From Metopolophium dirhodum (Eukaryota > Arthropoda > Insecta > Hemiptera > Aphididae): 64,000 nt of DNA. The stretch covers positions 3,539,491-3,603,490 of the forward strand of contig NC_083564.1 in assembly GCF_019925205.1 (NCBI RefSeq). The letters are read 5' to 3'. The notes beneath the pieces are model-generated. The model worked only from the letters and a program-made list of their open reading frames with translations, had not been told where the DNA came from and did not search any database. Positions 1 through 13,700 of the stretch are shown in pieces (positions within the stretch are counted from its first letter, which is position 1; every line of letters starts with the position of its first letter). The position numbers and the translations under genes were made by a program.

Positions 1-261
1 ATAAAACATTGCTTATAATATTAATATTTAATACATTTACTTTTTTTAAGATTTTTTACTTCAACAATATTTTATTTTTACATAAGAAGTTGCATAATTC
101 ACCAATATAGTATTATCTACTATATTATGCAATGCATAATTTATTCTTTATCAATTGAAGAATATAATGAAAATTACATTTTATTTTTGATTACTTAGGT
201 ACCTAAAAGCAATGAGTCTACTACTTATTTAATAAATGTATTAAATAATATATAATATATA

Positions 262-605
262 CAGTAGAACCTCAATTATCTGAACCTCCGTTATACAAAC
301 CTTCTATTATCCGAACTAAATTTAGCGTACTCGGACGTTATCTGAAGTTTCACAAAAATTTGCTATAGAAAAGCACTTTGCAGCTAGTTGTCAAATGAAA
401 ATCGATAATTTAGTCAAAAAAATATCATAGACATATTTTTAATAATGTTTAATATAATAATACATATGTAATACATAATAATCAATAATATGTATATAAT
501 TGTATGTTTAAAAAAAAAAATTGTATTTTTAAACAATTTCCAGTATTTGAACTTTTGCGTATCCGGACTAGGTGCAGTCCTAATTAGTTCGGATAATTGA
601 GGTGT
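262..605. mobile_element. pogo/Tigger-like miniature element
   Basis: The left end reads CAGTAGAACCTCAATTATC and the right end carries its reverse complement up to GATAATTGAGG, after which about six terminal bases are missing. A TA dinucleotide precedes the left end and another follows the right end, as expected for Tc1/mariner/pogo insertions. The 5' sequence matches the ends I know from pogo/Tigger-type elements. The interior is AT-rich and has no open frame, so it is a non-autonomous copy. Confidence 0.7.
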
Positions 606-1850
606 ATATTAAAATAGTATTCATAGTTTCTCGCAAAGAAAACAATTTAAGTTTTAAATGCATAACTTTAATTTTAATTTTAAGCTGTTACTGAATCAAT
701 TTAAAGAATAAGTACCTAAGAAAAAATACTTAAAATGTACCTACTTCTTAAAAATATGTTTAATAACCAGGATAATAACTAAACACACTGTTTATTCTTT
801 TTCTGTGCATTATTGCCAATAAACTATTCCGAGGATATTTAACACAATGGTTTGAATGAAGCAAAATTTAACTGACCTTTGCAAGCTACCTATTTGTATT
901 AAATTATTATATAAAGCTCGCTTATCTTAGTTGTTTATAATTTTACTATAAAGTATTCTCTTTAAGCGACAATCTAATTATGTATAGTAATAGGAATAAT
1001 GTAGTGAAAATCTACATGGAAAAAATTAAAACCTTGTTGAAGATAAATTGGTCAACTAGAATACCAAATAGTGACATTTAAAATTATAAATAATTCAAGA
1101 TAATTAGAAAACAAACCTAAGTTAATGAGTAATCTATAAAAACTGAAAACAGTAGAGCATAATATTATATTACCATAAAATAGGTCACCTGAATGTTATG
1201 TGTTTTATGACAAACTGAATTTTAAATTATTAACAACCAACGACTAGATTTAATGCTATGCAAATTAATTTGGTTTAGGAAAAACAATTGGCCTAATATA
1301 CATATTATAATTATGTCATATGAATTATGCTTGCATTTTAATTAAATTATACAAATTAATTGATGATAATTTAAATAAAATATGGTGACATTGATGTCCT
1401 AAAATAGTAAATAAAATTAAAAATAATTAATTTAATTGGTCTACACAAAATGTATTTTAAAACATGTAATTTTATAATATTTTACTTATATACTGTATAC
1501 AAATACCTATCTTTTTTTTTTTATTAAATATAAATAAATATACGAGTATCTACCTATAAGTTTTAGATCAAATGAATGCCAAGCACGGTGAAAATAATAT
1601 GTGGGTAAAGAAATAAATTTGTTCAAAACCAAAAAATGTATACGATTTAAATATAAATACAATAATAAAGAAATAAAAAAGAAATAAAAAAGTAAATTAA
1701 ACAATAAATGTAATTCTTACGATTTTTCTGAATCAAATAGATGTGCAACAATTACTAATAAGCATTATTATTTATACTCGCCTGCTTAATAACTTAATTA
1801 AGAATTAGACCGTTTAAGCATTAGTCCAGTCATTTAATTCGAACATTTTG
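606..1850. other. AT-rich intergenic stretch, no gene seen
   Basis: No coding potential, tRNA-like B box or clear repeat end was found. The only open frame above 60 codons (minus strand near 1.5-1.7 kb) is low-complexity Leu/Tyr/Phe sequence from AT-rich DNA and is not supported. Confidence 0.5.
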
Positions 1851-1929
1851 GGTTTGTTATAATATTGAGACACGCGCAAGGTTCTAAGGTTTCAAATTGA
1901 GATATTAGTGAAATATTGTGCGAAAAATA

Positions 1930-2560
1930 ATTACCCCGAAACGTATTCACAGCACGTCAGGAGGTTCAATCGCTCGACGCAACAGTGTTTAGATCACCAT
2001 TGAAACGTATTTTGGTTTGTTTGTTTTCTTCTGTCTGTCTCTCTTTTAAATAGAGAACGAAAAACGAACGAAAAAGTGAAAGTAAAGACAACAGTAATAA
2101 TAATATTAGTAAATCCCAGTCGAGCGGACGTCAACCAGGGACGTCAAGACAACGACGACGAACAGAAGCGTCTGAACTACTGAATAACGCGATAGCGAAT
2201 TCCGAATAGTGAAATAATTATCGACGTCGGCTGACTGATAATCGTCTGATTGTTCTGGTCTCGAAACAATAATACATAATAATAGACTTACCCGAAAAAT
2301 AAAAAAAACGAAAGATAGCAGTTATCACATTATCACATATCAGCACAGTTATAGATAGTACTATCTTTAATCGTGCATATCAGTAGTTCTCCAAATCACG
2401 GTGTATATGCATAGACCGAGGACCGAGTATCAATACACAGACCTAATGAACTAATGGACATTCCACTCCGCCCTGCCCTCGATGCACGGGAATCATAATA
2501 TAAGAGAAAGAAAGAAGAGAGAAAAGAGAGAAAAAACATAAAAGGGGAAATCATAAACGT
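1930..2560. promoter_or_regulatory. possible promoter or 5' untranslated exon
   Basis: This stretch is clearly richer in G+C and CpG than its surroundings, with repeated ACGTC and CGACG words (about 2115-2180), an initiator-like CGCAACAGTGTT at about 1978 and pyrimidine tracts. It has no long open frame. It could be the promoter and non-coding first exon of a gene that extends outside the part I can read, on either strand. No splice donor was certain enough to fix an exon end. Confidence 0.25.
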
Positions 2561-2619
2561 GTAATACTGTATTCCCCCCCACGTTCTCTTTTCTCTTTTA
2601 CTCTATATCGTACCCCTGA

Positions 2620-2620
<1 letters not shown>

Positions 2621-2648
<28 letters not shown>
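2621..2648. repeat. (CT)n microsatellite
   Basis: A pure CT dinucleotide run of about 14 units, inside a wider pyrimidine-rich stretch. Confidence 0.9.
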
Positions 2649-2651
<3 letters not shown>

Positions 2652-2652
<1 letters not shown>

Positions 2653-4288
2653 AAGCGCTGTCCATTGGTTTAAAGGTCTATGTGTATATGCATAATATAT
2701 TTCATAATAATATACTCTGCGGTGATACTATAAATATTGTTCTACGGTGAATTATACTACTATTGCCACTACAGAATATAATATAAATTTATACCATGGT
2801 TTATACAATACATTATCCATGATCGTTGGGACTTGAGGCGTAGAACAATCATGGTTGGTGCAATTATTCGGTATTCCAATGATATTTGTGGCGCACTAGC
2901 GTTATCTGTGTGAAAAGGCACAACTTCCATTTCCATACATTTTTTTATGCCGCACTGTTTTAAATATAATATATTATTATATGATATTTCACAATAATAT
3001 TATAATATTATGTTTTTTTAATTATCATTTATCAGTATTCAGTAAAGACTGTAGGATTTTATAAATTATAATACACTAATTAAAACAATTGTTTTTGTTA
3101 GTATTAATATTATTACAAAAAAAACATATAAAAATAGTCTTAAATTATTAATACATATTATATAAGTACACGGTACTATAATAACAGTTTGATAGATCGT
3201 CAAAATTTCATTTAAATTTTAATTCATTTAATGCATTGGTCATTAGGGCTACGTTGCCCGATCTATCTATCAGTACACCCTACCTATATGACGTTTTCCT
3301 CTTTTCCAATTTTTTTCTTTGTAAGAGGCACATATATGGGTATACTCATCTTTGGAAGTTGTCTGACACGAGTGACACACTAATTTGTATTAATAATTTA
3401 AAATGTATTCGCCGCAATGCTGCCGAGTGGGTGGATGTCACGTCCCCTCCAATACTACAATCCAATGGTTTACCCCTAAATCAGGGGCGTCAGTACTCAT
3501 TTAAATGAGTAAGGGTAAACTTACCCTACCTATTCATACATATACAATTTTGACCCGCCTCATAATATAGTATAATAAATTTATAATATTATAATATTGA
3601 TCCGGTATTTTAAAAATTGTGTTATAGAAACGGTTTTTCTATAGGTAGTTAGGTACTATTGAATATTGATCATGGCGAAGACTGAAGACCATTTTAAAAT
3701 AAGAAGAGAATATCGACTTCCCCAATAAAAAGGGAAGTAACTTAATTTCATTTTATAGCTCAATCGGAAGTATACTATATAATAAACCTATTTATTTAAT
3801 ATACATAGTACCTATTCAATAATCAGAAATAGGTTATAGGTATGATAATTAATTGTCATTTGTCCAATTTGCCATGTTATTTATTCACGTTGTATGTGCT
3901 ATATAACTGATGTGAGCTCGGTACATTTAGCAGGTAAATTCCAATAATTTAAATTGAAAGTGTGATACAGATAACATACCAATATCATTTCGTTTTCTAT
4001 ATCATGGCGCAGATTACCAAAATTAATATTTAATAATGTGTCACAAATCAAGTAAGTACCAACATACATGTTGTTTTTATATTTGGAGCTGATTACGAAG
4101 GTACGCACTCAAATTTATTTAGTGGTGGTGAAAAATACCATAGACAAATCAGTATAAAATAACATAATATAGTTAATAATTATATTAGGTATATTATGCC
4201 TATGCAAAATTGAAAATACAATCTCCCAACAAAATAATATGTTTTCTTATCTGAGCCGACCACACAATGTCAATATAATATATTAAGA
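2652..4288. other. intergenic, no gene seen
   Basis: AT-rich sequence. The 90-codon open frame at 3236-3508 has no recognisable domain, no splice context and atypical composition, and is treated as chance. Confidence 0.45.
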
Positions 4289-4290
4289 TA

Positions 4291-4874
4291 TACAGAGTGA
4301 TTCAGATTATTTTTGGAATTTTTAAATACATACAAACAATTTTTCCGAAGTCATTAGATTTCTTCTGCTGAGTACTTAAGCCTTAAGGAGTTTCCTGTGA
4401 AGATACAGACTACTGTTTTTCAAATAACAAATTTTCTTCTATAGGTACCGTAAATTATTTAATGAATAATTTTTCTGAAAATGTTGACGAATCAGAATCG
4501 AAATTCGAAATAGTAGTTTGAGTTATTTAACTTTGTACTTTTGTATTTTAACTATGAGGATAATTTTATGATAGGTCCATGATAAATGAGGAATTCAAAG
4601 ACTAGGGTGATTTGAAAATTGTAGTGATTAATATTAATCTATATCAACATTAATAATTTGTAAAAATGGTCAATCATAATAAATACTATAGCAAATATTA
4701 CATCTACTTTTTATTTTTGGAAAATCATTTTTAAGGACTATTATATTTTATTGGTTTTTGAATACCTATATTTAAAAATTCCAAAAATCAGAATTTTTAT
4801 AAATTCATTATCTGTTTAAAAAAAAATGGAGGGTTGAGTATCTATTCTTGATGAATCACTCAATCACTGTGTAT
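4291..4874. mobile_element. TIR element with AGTGATTCA ends
   Basis: The left end TACAGAGTGATTCA is matched in inverse by TGAATCACT..CACTGTGTATA on the right. Related sequence occurs at about 48590-48955, which shares the right part and ends GTGAATCACCC, and at about 41940-42260, which shares the interior. This marks a small interspersed family. No transposase frame is present. Confidence 0.5.
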
Positions 4875-7800
4875 ACAGAATATGTAGTTATGTATTATTA
4901 TCATGCAACTATTGCGACTATGCGAAATGCAACCATGACGTATGAAATATAAAAATATTGGTAGGTTTCTCACGTCTTTACAATTTACATTAATTAATAT
5001 AATAATATGGAAGTTTACGATTGGACCGCTCCACTGTGTGCCAGGTAACCTAACCTAACCTATACATGTTTTATATATTGTGACATTTTGTGAACTTACT
5101 TTTAATTTATTTAAATTTAGGAGGTAACGCAAGCATATACTTATTATACCTTTATTGGCTTTATTATATCATAATATATTATAGATCACTATTATATTGT
5201 CTATGAAACTATTTTCATCTTGTAAATTATAATTAAATATCATATGAAAATATTTATTTTAAGTCAGTAAATTGTGTAAATTTATTCTAAACACCGTGTG
5301 AATTTTATACGTAAAAGTCGTAAAACGTGTAAGATGTGCCTGTAATATATAGGTAATATATTATAATAATGAATAATGATTAATTATGTTATAATATAAA
5401 CTATAGTCTATTATATTATTATACAAAAAATTATCAAACTTTGCTATAGTATGACATAATATTATCTAATCGAAACATATAGGTATACACATACAATATA
5501 CACTTATAACAAATAACTTAGTACAATAGTACTTACCTACCTATGTATATTACTACAACTTAGTACATAGTATAACCTACCAATTAGTTATTATCCTAAC
5601 ATATATTAGTTATTAACCTAATATTTTGTGCTAGACGTGACACAATAACAATGATTATGACAATAATTCTTATAGTAATTGTCCAAATTTAAGAATATCT
5701 TAAGCATAAATACCTAAACGAGTACCTACTAACGAGTGTATATACGACTACACTGACGTAATTTGGTCCTGTTTGTGTGGGATTCAGGAATTGAAACATT
5801 TACCCTCCACCACCAATATATTAATAAATTGTCAATACCTAGTGATTAGTGTTTATTACGAAGTAATATTATTTTAGCTATGTACTGCTAGCATACCTAT
5901 AGGGGAGTCGGCTTTTTATGTATTTTATTATTTATAAAATATACTGTAGTATAATAAATAATAATATTAATAGTTAAATAAGTAGGTAGGTAATTAAATA
6001 TAGTTCGCCAGTTTTTTTAAAAAAAGTCATGGGGGGGTACGAAATCCAACCTTCCCCCCCCCCGTAATTACGCCACTGTACGGCTATAGGTATGCCTACT
6101 AATGTACGAGTATAATATTTATTAATCATAGTCCATCGGGCATAGCATTATAGAATATAGTGACATAGCACACTGTATATAAATGGCGACGGTGCGACAC
6201 ATGTTTAATAATCCTTCAATCTATACTGAAAACTGGAACAAAGTCGTACAAAGAGTTACCTTGTTAATTACAATATCAAATACATCTAACGTCGCAACTA
6301 TAGGTATTACATACCTACACTTTGTTTCGAGCTATATATTATTCATAGTAGCCGCAGTTAAACAAACAACAATGCATCAATCATTATACATGCAGACATG
6401 CTAATACGTTTTGTTTTCATATGTCCCTACATATTTCACCCACATACACACAATGCAATAAACAGGGTGATTTTTTTTTTTTGCGTAAACCGGGGGCAAT
6501 ATAATATTATCTCACCTTGACGACTCCAAATAATATAATAATATATAGTACAACTTGTTTTATCTTTTAATTGTAAAAAATATTTTATATTTTATTATGA
6601 TAAAATGTAATACTTACTAGTGATGATAAAGTGTAATAATAAAGCGTAGAATAATACTGCTGAATTGTCAACTTGAAGTAATTAAACATGTCCAAGGCCC
6701 AAGGGCATCATAAAAATATAATATTCACGTAGGTCGTTTCTTTATTTTGTTAAAAATGCATGGAGAATCGGGAAAGTTCTTGCAGTTTTCTATAACAGAA
6801 GTTATTTTATAATATATCCCGAATACTTTATGTAAGTACATTTATTATACGAGCTAGAGCCGTAACAATATTGTTTATTCACTACAAAAATAATCTACCT
6901 ACCTATATTTTTATTACGCACGATCGAATCGTTGTAGTGTTGTACCTAACCTTTTGGGCCAGTAACAGCCTACCACCCACATTCGGTACACACCGGGGCA
7001 GCAGCCGGGGGGGCATTGACGATTGACTGCAGACTGTCTATCCTAACGAGTAATAACGAAGAACGTATTATGATGATAATTAAAAGTACAGAGATAGAAA
7101 TAATATAACTGTATAGTATATTGTTCATTTGTTTGTGCAATACGACGCCTATGTAAGGCGAAGAAAAGAAGAATATTAATTAAACTTAAGAGGACGTTAC
7201 AGTACGTTACTATCTAAATCCGCATGCGTTGTCTACAAACGCATAACATAGCAAATTGCACGCTCTGAATAATCCGTTTAAGAGAACGTGGCACACGCAT
7301 GTGGTGCTGTCTCCGTCTTACACGCGTACGACATAGGTAGCAAATTTTCGTTCGCTAGTTTCAATAGGGTGCTGTCAGTTTTGATATTAGAGTGAATTCA
7401 CCTATTATTAAACTTTTAGCTAGGTGACAAACATTAAATGCGTTCTGTCGTCGGTTTTTTACGATATTTTATTTTTTAAGTGAGTCATGAGCACTTTAAA
7501 ACTATCGTATTATAACTCGCTTTAAAATTAAAATAGAAAATAAATTATGAGATTCACTAATAATCTTATGTACTTATAAATTTGACAATAGGTGAATACT
7601 TGACTATAATATTAAACATAGCAGAATTAAATGAATTATTTATTCAGAATGTACAATTTTCTATGTTATTTTTGTGAAAAAAACATTAAGCTCGAAATAT
7701 AATAATTATGCAGGATAAAGTCTATTATGGCTTGCATATAATACATTTTTTAAGAATATTTAAAATAGTAATTAAAGACGATAACTGTCACGAATAAGTG

Positions 7801-8750
7801 CCTTGCCAGATTGAAATAACATAATATTATTAAATAATTGGTTGAACTATTGCCAAATAAACAGTTCGAAGTAATTTAATTCTGAATTCATTATAACCCA
7901 AATTTAATTTAAAACGTCATGTCGTCATCTTTGTACGATTATCATTATCCGATATCACGGAAAAAAAATTAAACCGTGTCTTCTACATTGTGGTCCTTAT
8001 ATTACATGCGATATAATTTACTGTATTGCCTACATGGAACATATCTGCTTCACGCTCATTATGGCTAAATTTAGAAACAATGATTTTCCGTTCTACCGCG
8101 TGACGGTTTCAATCCGAATGTTTATTATAGTAGGTATACACGGCAGTCGACATGTCGGCATCACCATTCGGTTAGAGAAGGTTAAGACCATGATCTCGGT
8201 CGCACAAATACCATAATCCTCTAACCAGAAATACTCGCTACCTCGATTTGGAACATTCCTAGTTAATCAAAAGTAAAACATAAATCAAAATACCAATCCT
8301 CGGTCATATAGCTCACGCCTGATGCTGGCATATAGGCCAAACGGCCAATTACAAAGCAAACGTCGTGGAGATCTGAAAAATGTCACACACACTTCATACA
8401 CACGCCCGAGTTCCGTGGCTTTGATTTGGACTATGGAGTTTGAGTAATAACCATGAAACACCGCCAGGTTGCATAAAAAAATTGATTAATTATTGATGGT
8501 TCAATAAAAATCATGGGTCACTGTCACTCACTGAGTCATGTTTATTGGTAATTTATAGATATTAAAAGTGCACAAAACACAAAAATAAATTTTAATTTTA
8601 ATAAATGTTCAATTATAAGATAAATGGTATAGGTTTAACTATAGAGCCTTAATAGTTAATATATTATCTAGGCTCTCTAAGTTTAACGTTTTTAGTTTCT
8701 ACTAATACTATTCAATGAATTAGCTTTTTTTTAAATTTTTGTTGTACTAT
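4875..8750. other. intergenic with low-complexity tracts, no gene seen
   Basis: The stretch includes poly-G and poly-C runs at about 6034-6062 beside TTACGCCACTGTA, a hAT-end-like word. A CpG-richer block at about 7180-7400 reads like an interspersed repeat, but I could not find its ends. Open frames at 6183-6404 and 8034-8216 show no domain or splice context and were not accepted. Confidence 0.4.
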
Positions 8751-8975
8751 GTTATGTGTTTCCGTACACTTAAGACGTTAGTCACTTATCACAACATGAC
8801 ATGGCGCAACCGGCCATTATATTTTTTAGTATTTTTAATATTTAAAAAAAAACTAAATGTTTTATTAAAATGATGATAGTTCTATCATCTTTAGCACACA
8901 AATGCTCAAATAAGAATTTTTAGGAATTTTTTTATTTTTTTAATACAGGGTCTCTTATTTATCTTATCTTTTTAT

Positions 8976-9150
8976 TTATTTTTAGATTCTGAGCGAAGAA
9001 AAGGATCAGATCTATTAGTTTTAAAATTACGTTTATTTTAATTTTTTGTCTTTAGACACAGTTAATAAACTTTCGAGTGGTAAAATCGGTCCAAAAGTTA
9101 CGTTCAGTCACTCTATGTCTCTATAGTTCGAAAATGTACAAATTGCCCCT
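8976..9150 (+). repeat. fragment of internally duplicated repeat family, 5' end
   Basis: The fragment begins with AGATTCTGAGCGAAG, the 5' end word of the large copies at 18023 and 19556, and then diverges. It is a short degenerate copy. Confidence 0.4.
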
Positions 9151-10690
9151 TTGAAAATGCTCAGGTGCAGCATGAAAACATAAAACATAATATATTCAAT
9201 GCAATCTCGATTTTAAAATATTTCATAAATGTATTATATAATATCATAATTTATTTATGTGGATATAATTCAACAAAATATATTTTTATATCATTTTGCA
9301 CGGGGCCCAGCCATTTGTAACGCCAGCCCTGGCAGACATGACACATTGTTTGTTCAAAGAAACCAACAATAAAATAAAATAGAATAATAATCTAGAATAT
9401 CTAGATATCTCGGACTGATATTGTTTTCCTAATTTTAATATAATGGTAGTCAGTAAAGCTTGTATGTAATATATCATATATTCACATGATTTTGTTTCTG
9501 CAGCAAAATTGAAAAATACACCATCGGCACTTTGCTGTACCTACATATAACAATTATGAATTTGTGGATGACTTCTAACCTTTTATCATCTATCAAATTG
9601 TTTTTTATACATATATTCGTAGGATGTAACTGCATAACATGCCACTATATATAATTATATAAATAATAAATATGTATTTTATTATATAATATCACGCAGT
9701 TATAATATATAATAATAATTAATTAATACCCACTCAGTTATTTTTCATCGACATCTGATCCTCATAAATATGTCTGTGATGTTCACGTAAAAAGTATTAA
9801 ATCTTAAATAATATTGCGAAAAATTTACGCGGACATACAGTGGTGCACAAACACTAATGTGGTCTGCAGTGATTTAATCTTTCATGCGAGTAAAATCAAA
9901 TCAACACATTTACCTTGAAACAGCATACCTACAGTGTTCATACAAATTTTAAATTAAATAATCGGTACTTAATTTTTGTATTTTGGAAAAGAACAAATCT
10001 ACTAAAATCCATTTGCATAATACTATAATAATATAATATAAATAAAAGTACCACTGCTTGTATAAGTGTATAACTGCAATGAAAGACTGAATTGTATGGT
10101 ATTATACTTAAATACAAATAATATATTATAATATATTATAATTTCGTTGGAATAATCGAAAACTAAAAACATTATATATATAATACATTTATATCATACG
10201 CAGTTTGAAAAATGTAACTCACCATTTTTCGGTTAGAGCTTATTCAGATATCCTTAATTAGTAAAATCTATTAACTTACATTGAGTACTGTACTGTAGTT
10301 AAAAGAGTTATGTAGGTCTGTATTATTGTTTTTATAAATATATACAAAATAATACAGTAAAAGTATTTTATGCCTTATTAACTAATAACTATTAACCAAG
10401 TGATCTATATTTCAAAGTCTTCATAATATAATTATTGCGGAAATAATATAACATTATAATTGAATTATCTGAACCGTTACGGTTTTATATACCTACAGTG
10501 TAATTGATTGAATTTGTATGTTCAAATTGTGACAGTTTTGAATTTTTGATTATCAAATGTTTAAATGTATATACATACCTACTTAACGTGTCTTGCTTTT
10601 GACATGCTCGTCTGATACGGTTCTACGGCTAAAAGTAACGGAAATACGACTACTAGTCAGAAGTTCTTGGATGCAGGATAATTTTCAAAT
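9151..10690. other. AT-rich intergenic stretch, no gene seen
   Basis: No supported gene or repeat end is visible. The minus-strand open frame at 9286-9477 has no features of a real protein. Confidence 0.45.
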
Positions 10691-10694
10691 GTAT

Positions 10695-10731
10695 TATAAA
10701 TATTCGGAAAACATTCAAAAGTAAACACTAC
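10695..10731 (+). promoter_or_regulatory. core promoter of the glycine-rich gene
   Basis: A TATAAA box at 10695-10700 is followed about 30 bases later by an initiator-like CTCAGTA near 10730. The first ATG of the glycine-rich gene lies about 40 bases further on at 10770. Spacing fits a standard RNA polymerase II core promoter. Confidence 0.5.
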
Positions 10732-10769
10732 TCAGTACCTACTCACTAGTCACGGGTACAGCTGTGAAC

Positions 10770-13700
10770 ATGGAAAGGTCTTATGGTATTGACGATTATC
10801 AACCATCAAGAGGCAACGGGTAAGCAATAACTATATTATTTTCATTATATAAAACATCTAAATAATAATACCTAATATATCTAGTTTTAATTAATTTGTT
10901 TCTTGAAGTAATTATAGTACCTAGGTATACGGATAAATAAAATGTTGCTAAAATATATAATAAATTAATAAATTACAAAAATTATAATCATAATACAATA
11001 ATAAGTGAGGTCTATGCGAAGTACTTTTATAATATTATTGTTATTAGGTATTAACAAAATAACACATACTATTTACTGTGTTTAGGATAAACAGTATTCT
11101 TGAAGCAGTTAAAATATTAAATTTAGTGCTAAGTGGAAATAGTTTATCAAAATTGAATTGGTTTTGTTGAATTAATAATTCAACAACTCGTGTCATAGAT
11201 GGACAAAGTCAATCAGTCAGAATTAATACAAGGCTTGTTTTGTGAGCATAATTTAGCATTACGTGCCCTGCAAACTTATATTAACTTATAATATGAAGTA
11301 TGTAGTGGCGTGGTGAAGGTTGTCTACAGGAGCGGCCGCTGGGTGGGTATTGGGTAATGGGTATTAATTTTTAGCATACTTATGTACATAATATACTACA
11401 GGATTAATGAAGTACTAATGTAAAAAAAGGGTGGCAAGTGGGTACCGCTCTGCTGTTCATTAGATGTCAAATGGGTCATTTTAATGGATGTGTTACATTT
11501 TAAATCAATGATATAAAATCATTTTACACGAAAACCGAAACGGAACGAAGACTATATTACTATAAATATATTTTATAATATTGATATTAAAGTAATTTAT
11601 ACTAACAGTATGTTATGTTTACTTTGTCGAAAACATTTAATTAGTTACACTTTAAAAGTTTTGTGCACCCACGAAAAATATTTTTAAATTACAAAAAAAT
11701 AATTAAAAACGTTATTTTTCGTATAGGTACATATCTAATTTTAAAATGTCTATAAAAATAACTGTGTGAATATATTTTTAGAGATTTGGGTTACAATATC
11801 AACTACTTATGAAAAACTATGTTTTAGTTTTTCAATCTTTAACTAAAAAATGTATCATTTTATACATTTTTAACTACAGTATAATTTGCAATTATTCGTC
11901 ATTTTCTTTTCATCACTTACATTTGAAAATGTTTTATTCATTTCTAACTGAAAAGTAAATTGCAAATTTTCGAGACTGATGAATTCCGTCATCATCATTT
12001 TATATACACAATAAAATGTTCAAAAATATTGATTTGTTTTGAACTGTTTACGGACATTTTTAGTTTCCATTTTTTTTTTTATGAATGTCAATGAAATTTT
12101 ATTTGTTGGGTAAAAAAACTTGAAAATCTAATACAAATAGCTTTTAATATATTTTTACAGTGACGTTTGTAAAATATTAATAATCCATAGTCAAAATTCT
12201 TTTTCATAAGCATTTAAAGTTCAAATTTTGCACGTTTTCACAAAAATGTGCAAATTATTTTGAGTTGAAAATTCCTAAAAATTTTTCTTTTTAAGTCTAA
12301 GATTTTCAAATGTAATGCAAAACTTTATATAAGGCTATTTAGCTTTATAAAAATGTCTATAAGAAAATCAAATTAAATTTTTATGAGCGTTTGAAATTCA
12401 TATTGATTTTTACAACATTGGATATTCACTTGACTTGTCATGTAGCGATTTTCTTATTTTGTTGTAATTCAAAAAGAAATAACCGTAAATTCTTGAAATT
12501 TATATCATAAATTTGTTTTATCAATTCATATACTTGCTAAAATTTTAAAAATATTTTGACTTTCTTTGAGCTGTTTGTGCAATTTAAATTTTCAATTTTT
12601 TTTTCTATTATTTTTAACAAAATTTTATTTGTTAGGACAAAAGTTGTCAAAGTTTACTACAAAGCTCCTGATATATTGCTTAAATAGCAGTGTTAAAATA
12701 CATAAGCACAGTTTTTTTATAAGCATTTAAAGTTCGATTTTTGACAACATCATCAAATTTAAAATTTTAAAATGATTTTGTAGTTAAAATGTATAAAATG
12801 TTAACTTTTATAGCTAAGGATTGAAAACTTACAACAAGGTTCCACATAAGTAGGTTATTCTGTAACCAAAAAATCTCAAAAGTACAAAATGTTCAAATTT
12901 AGAGGAGATTACATATTATAAATAACCAATAATAACGATTTCAGTTACTTTGTTCTAATTTTATAATATTAATTCAACTTACTGGCTACCGTATTAATAA
13001 TAAGTAATAACAATATAAATATAATATAAAAAAAAATTGAATTGTACAATAACATATAATATTTAATGTAGAAATTAACACCTGTAAGCTAATAACCTAT
13101 GTAGTTGATGCTTAACCAATAAAAAAAAAAATATCCACACTGACAAACCATCAACGCTCAGAATAATTGTTTTTCGTATACAATGATATTATATCGTTTA
13201 ATTCAAATTTAATACCATCCATTAAACAGTGACCCATTTGTAACCTACTGTACAGCAGAGCAACATCCACTTGCCCACCTTTTTTCCTTATTTTTTTTTA
13301 GTTTTTACCACGTTTTTGAAAATGACTCAATTTTTTTTATTTCTACCCCCCCCCCCTTAAAAAAAATATACCAACTAGATTCACTTTCCTATATCAGCAA
13401 AAAGATGCTGAAGTAGAAAATTGGACACCAATATTGTTTTGCTACGCTCAGAATCTTAAAAAATAACTTAAATAATAAACTAGAAGCTATATATGTTATT
13501 GTACCTAAATAAATAAATGTTAAGTAAATAATAAATATAATTTAGTTTAACGTAATTTTTTTATATGTCTCATAAAATATTGGGTGGGTAGAATAAAATC
13601 TTTGCTCCTTGTGTGAATATAGCTCGCCACGCCACTGGTAGTATGTACTTGTTTTTAATTTAAGTAAAATTAACCAAGAAATCTAATTGATACACCATTA

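Noticed and set aside
5046..5060. Short CCTAACCTAACC tracts here and at about 25100 and 53224, resembling insect telomere repeats
   Set aside because: Only two to three units each and scattered in intergenic DNA; too short to call interstitial telomere sequence.
8034..8216. 60-codon ATG frame with protein-like composition
   Set aside because: No domain, no signal peptide, no splice or promoter context; length is within chance expectation.
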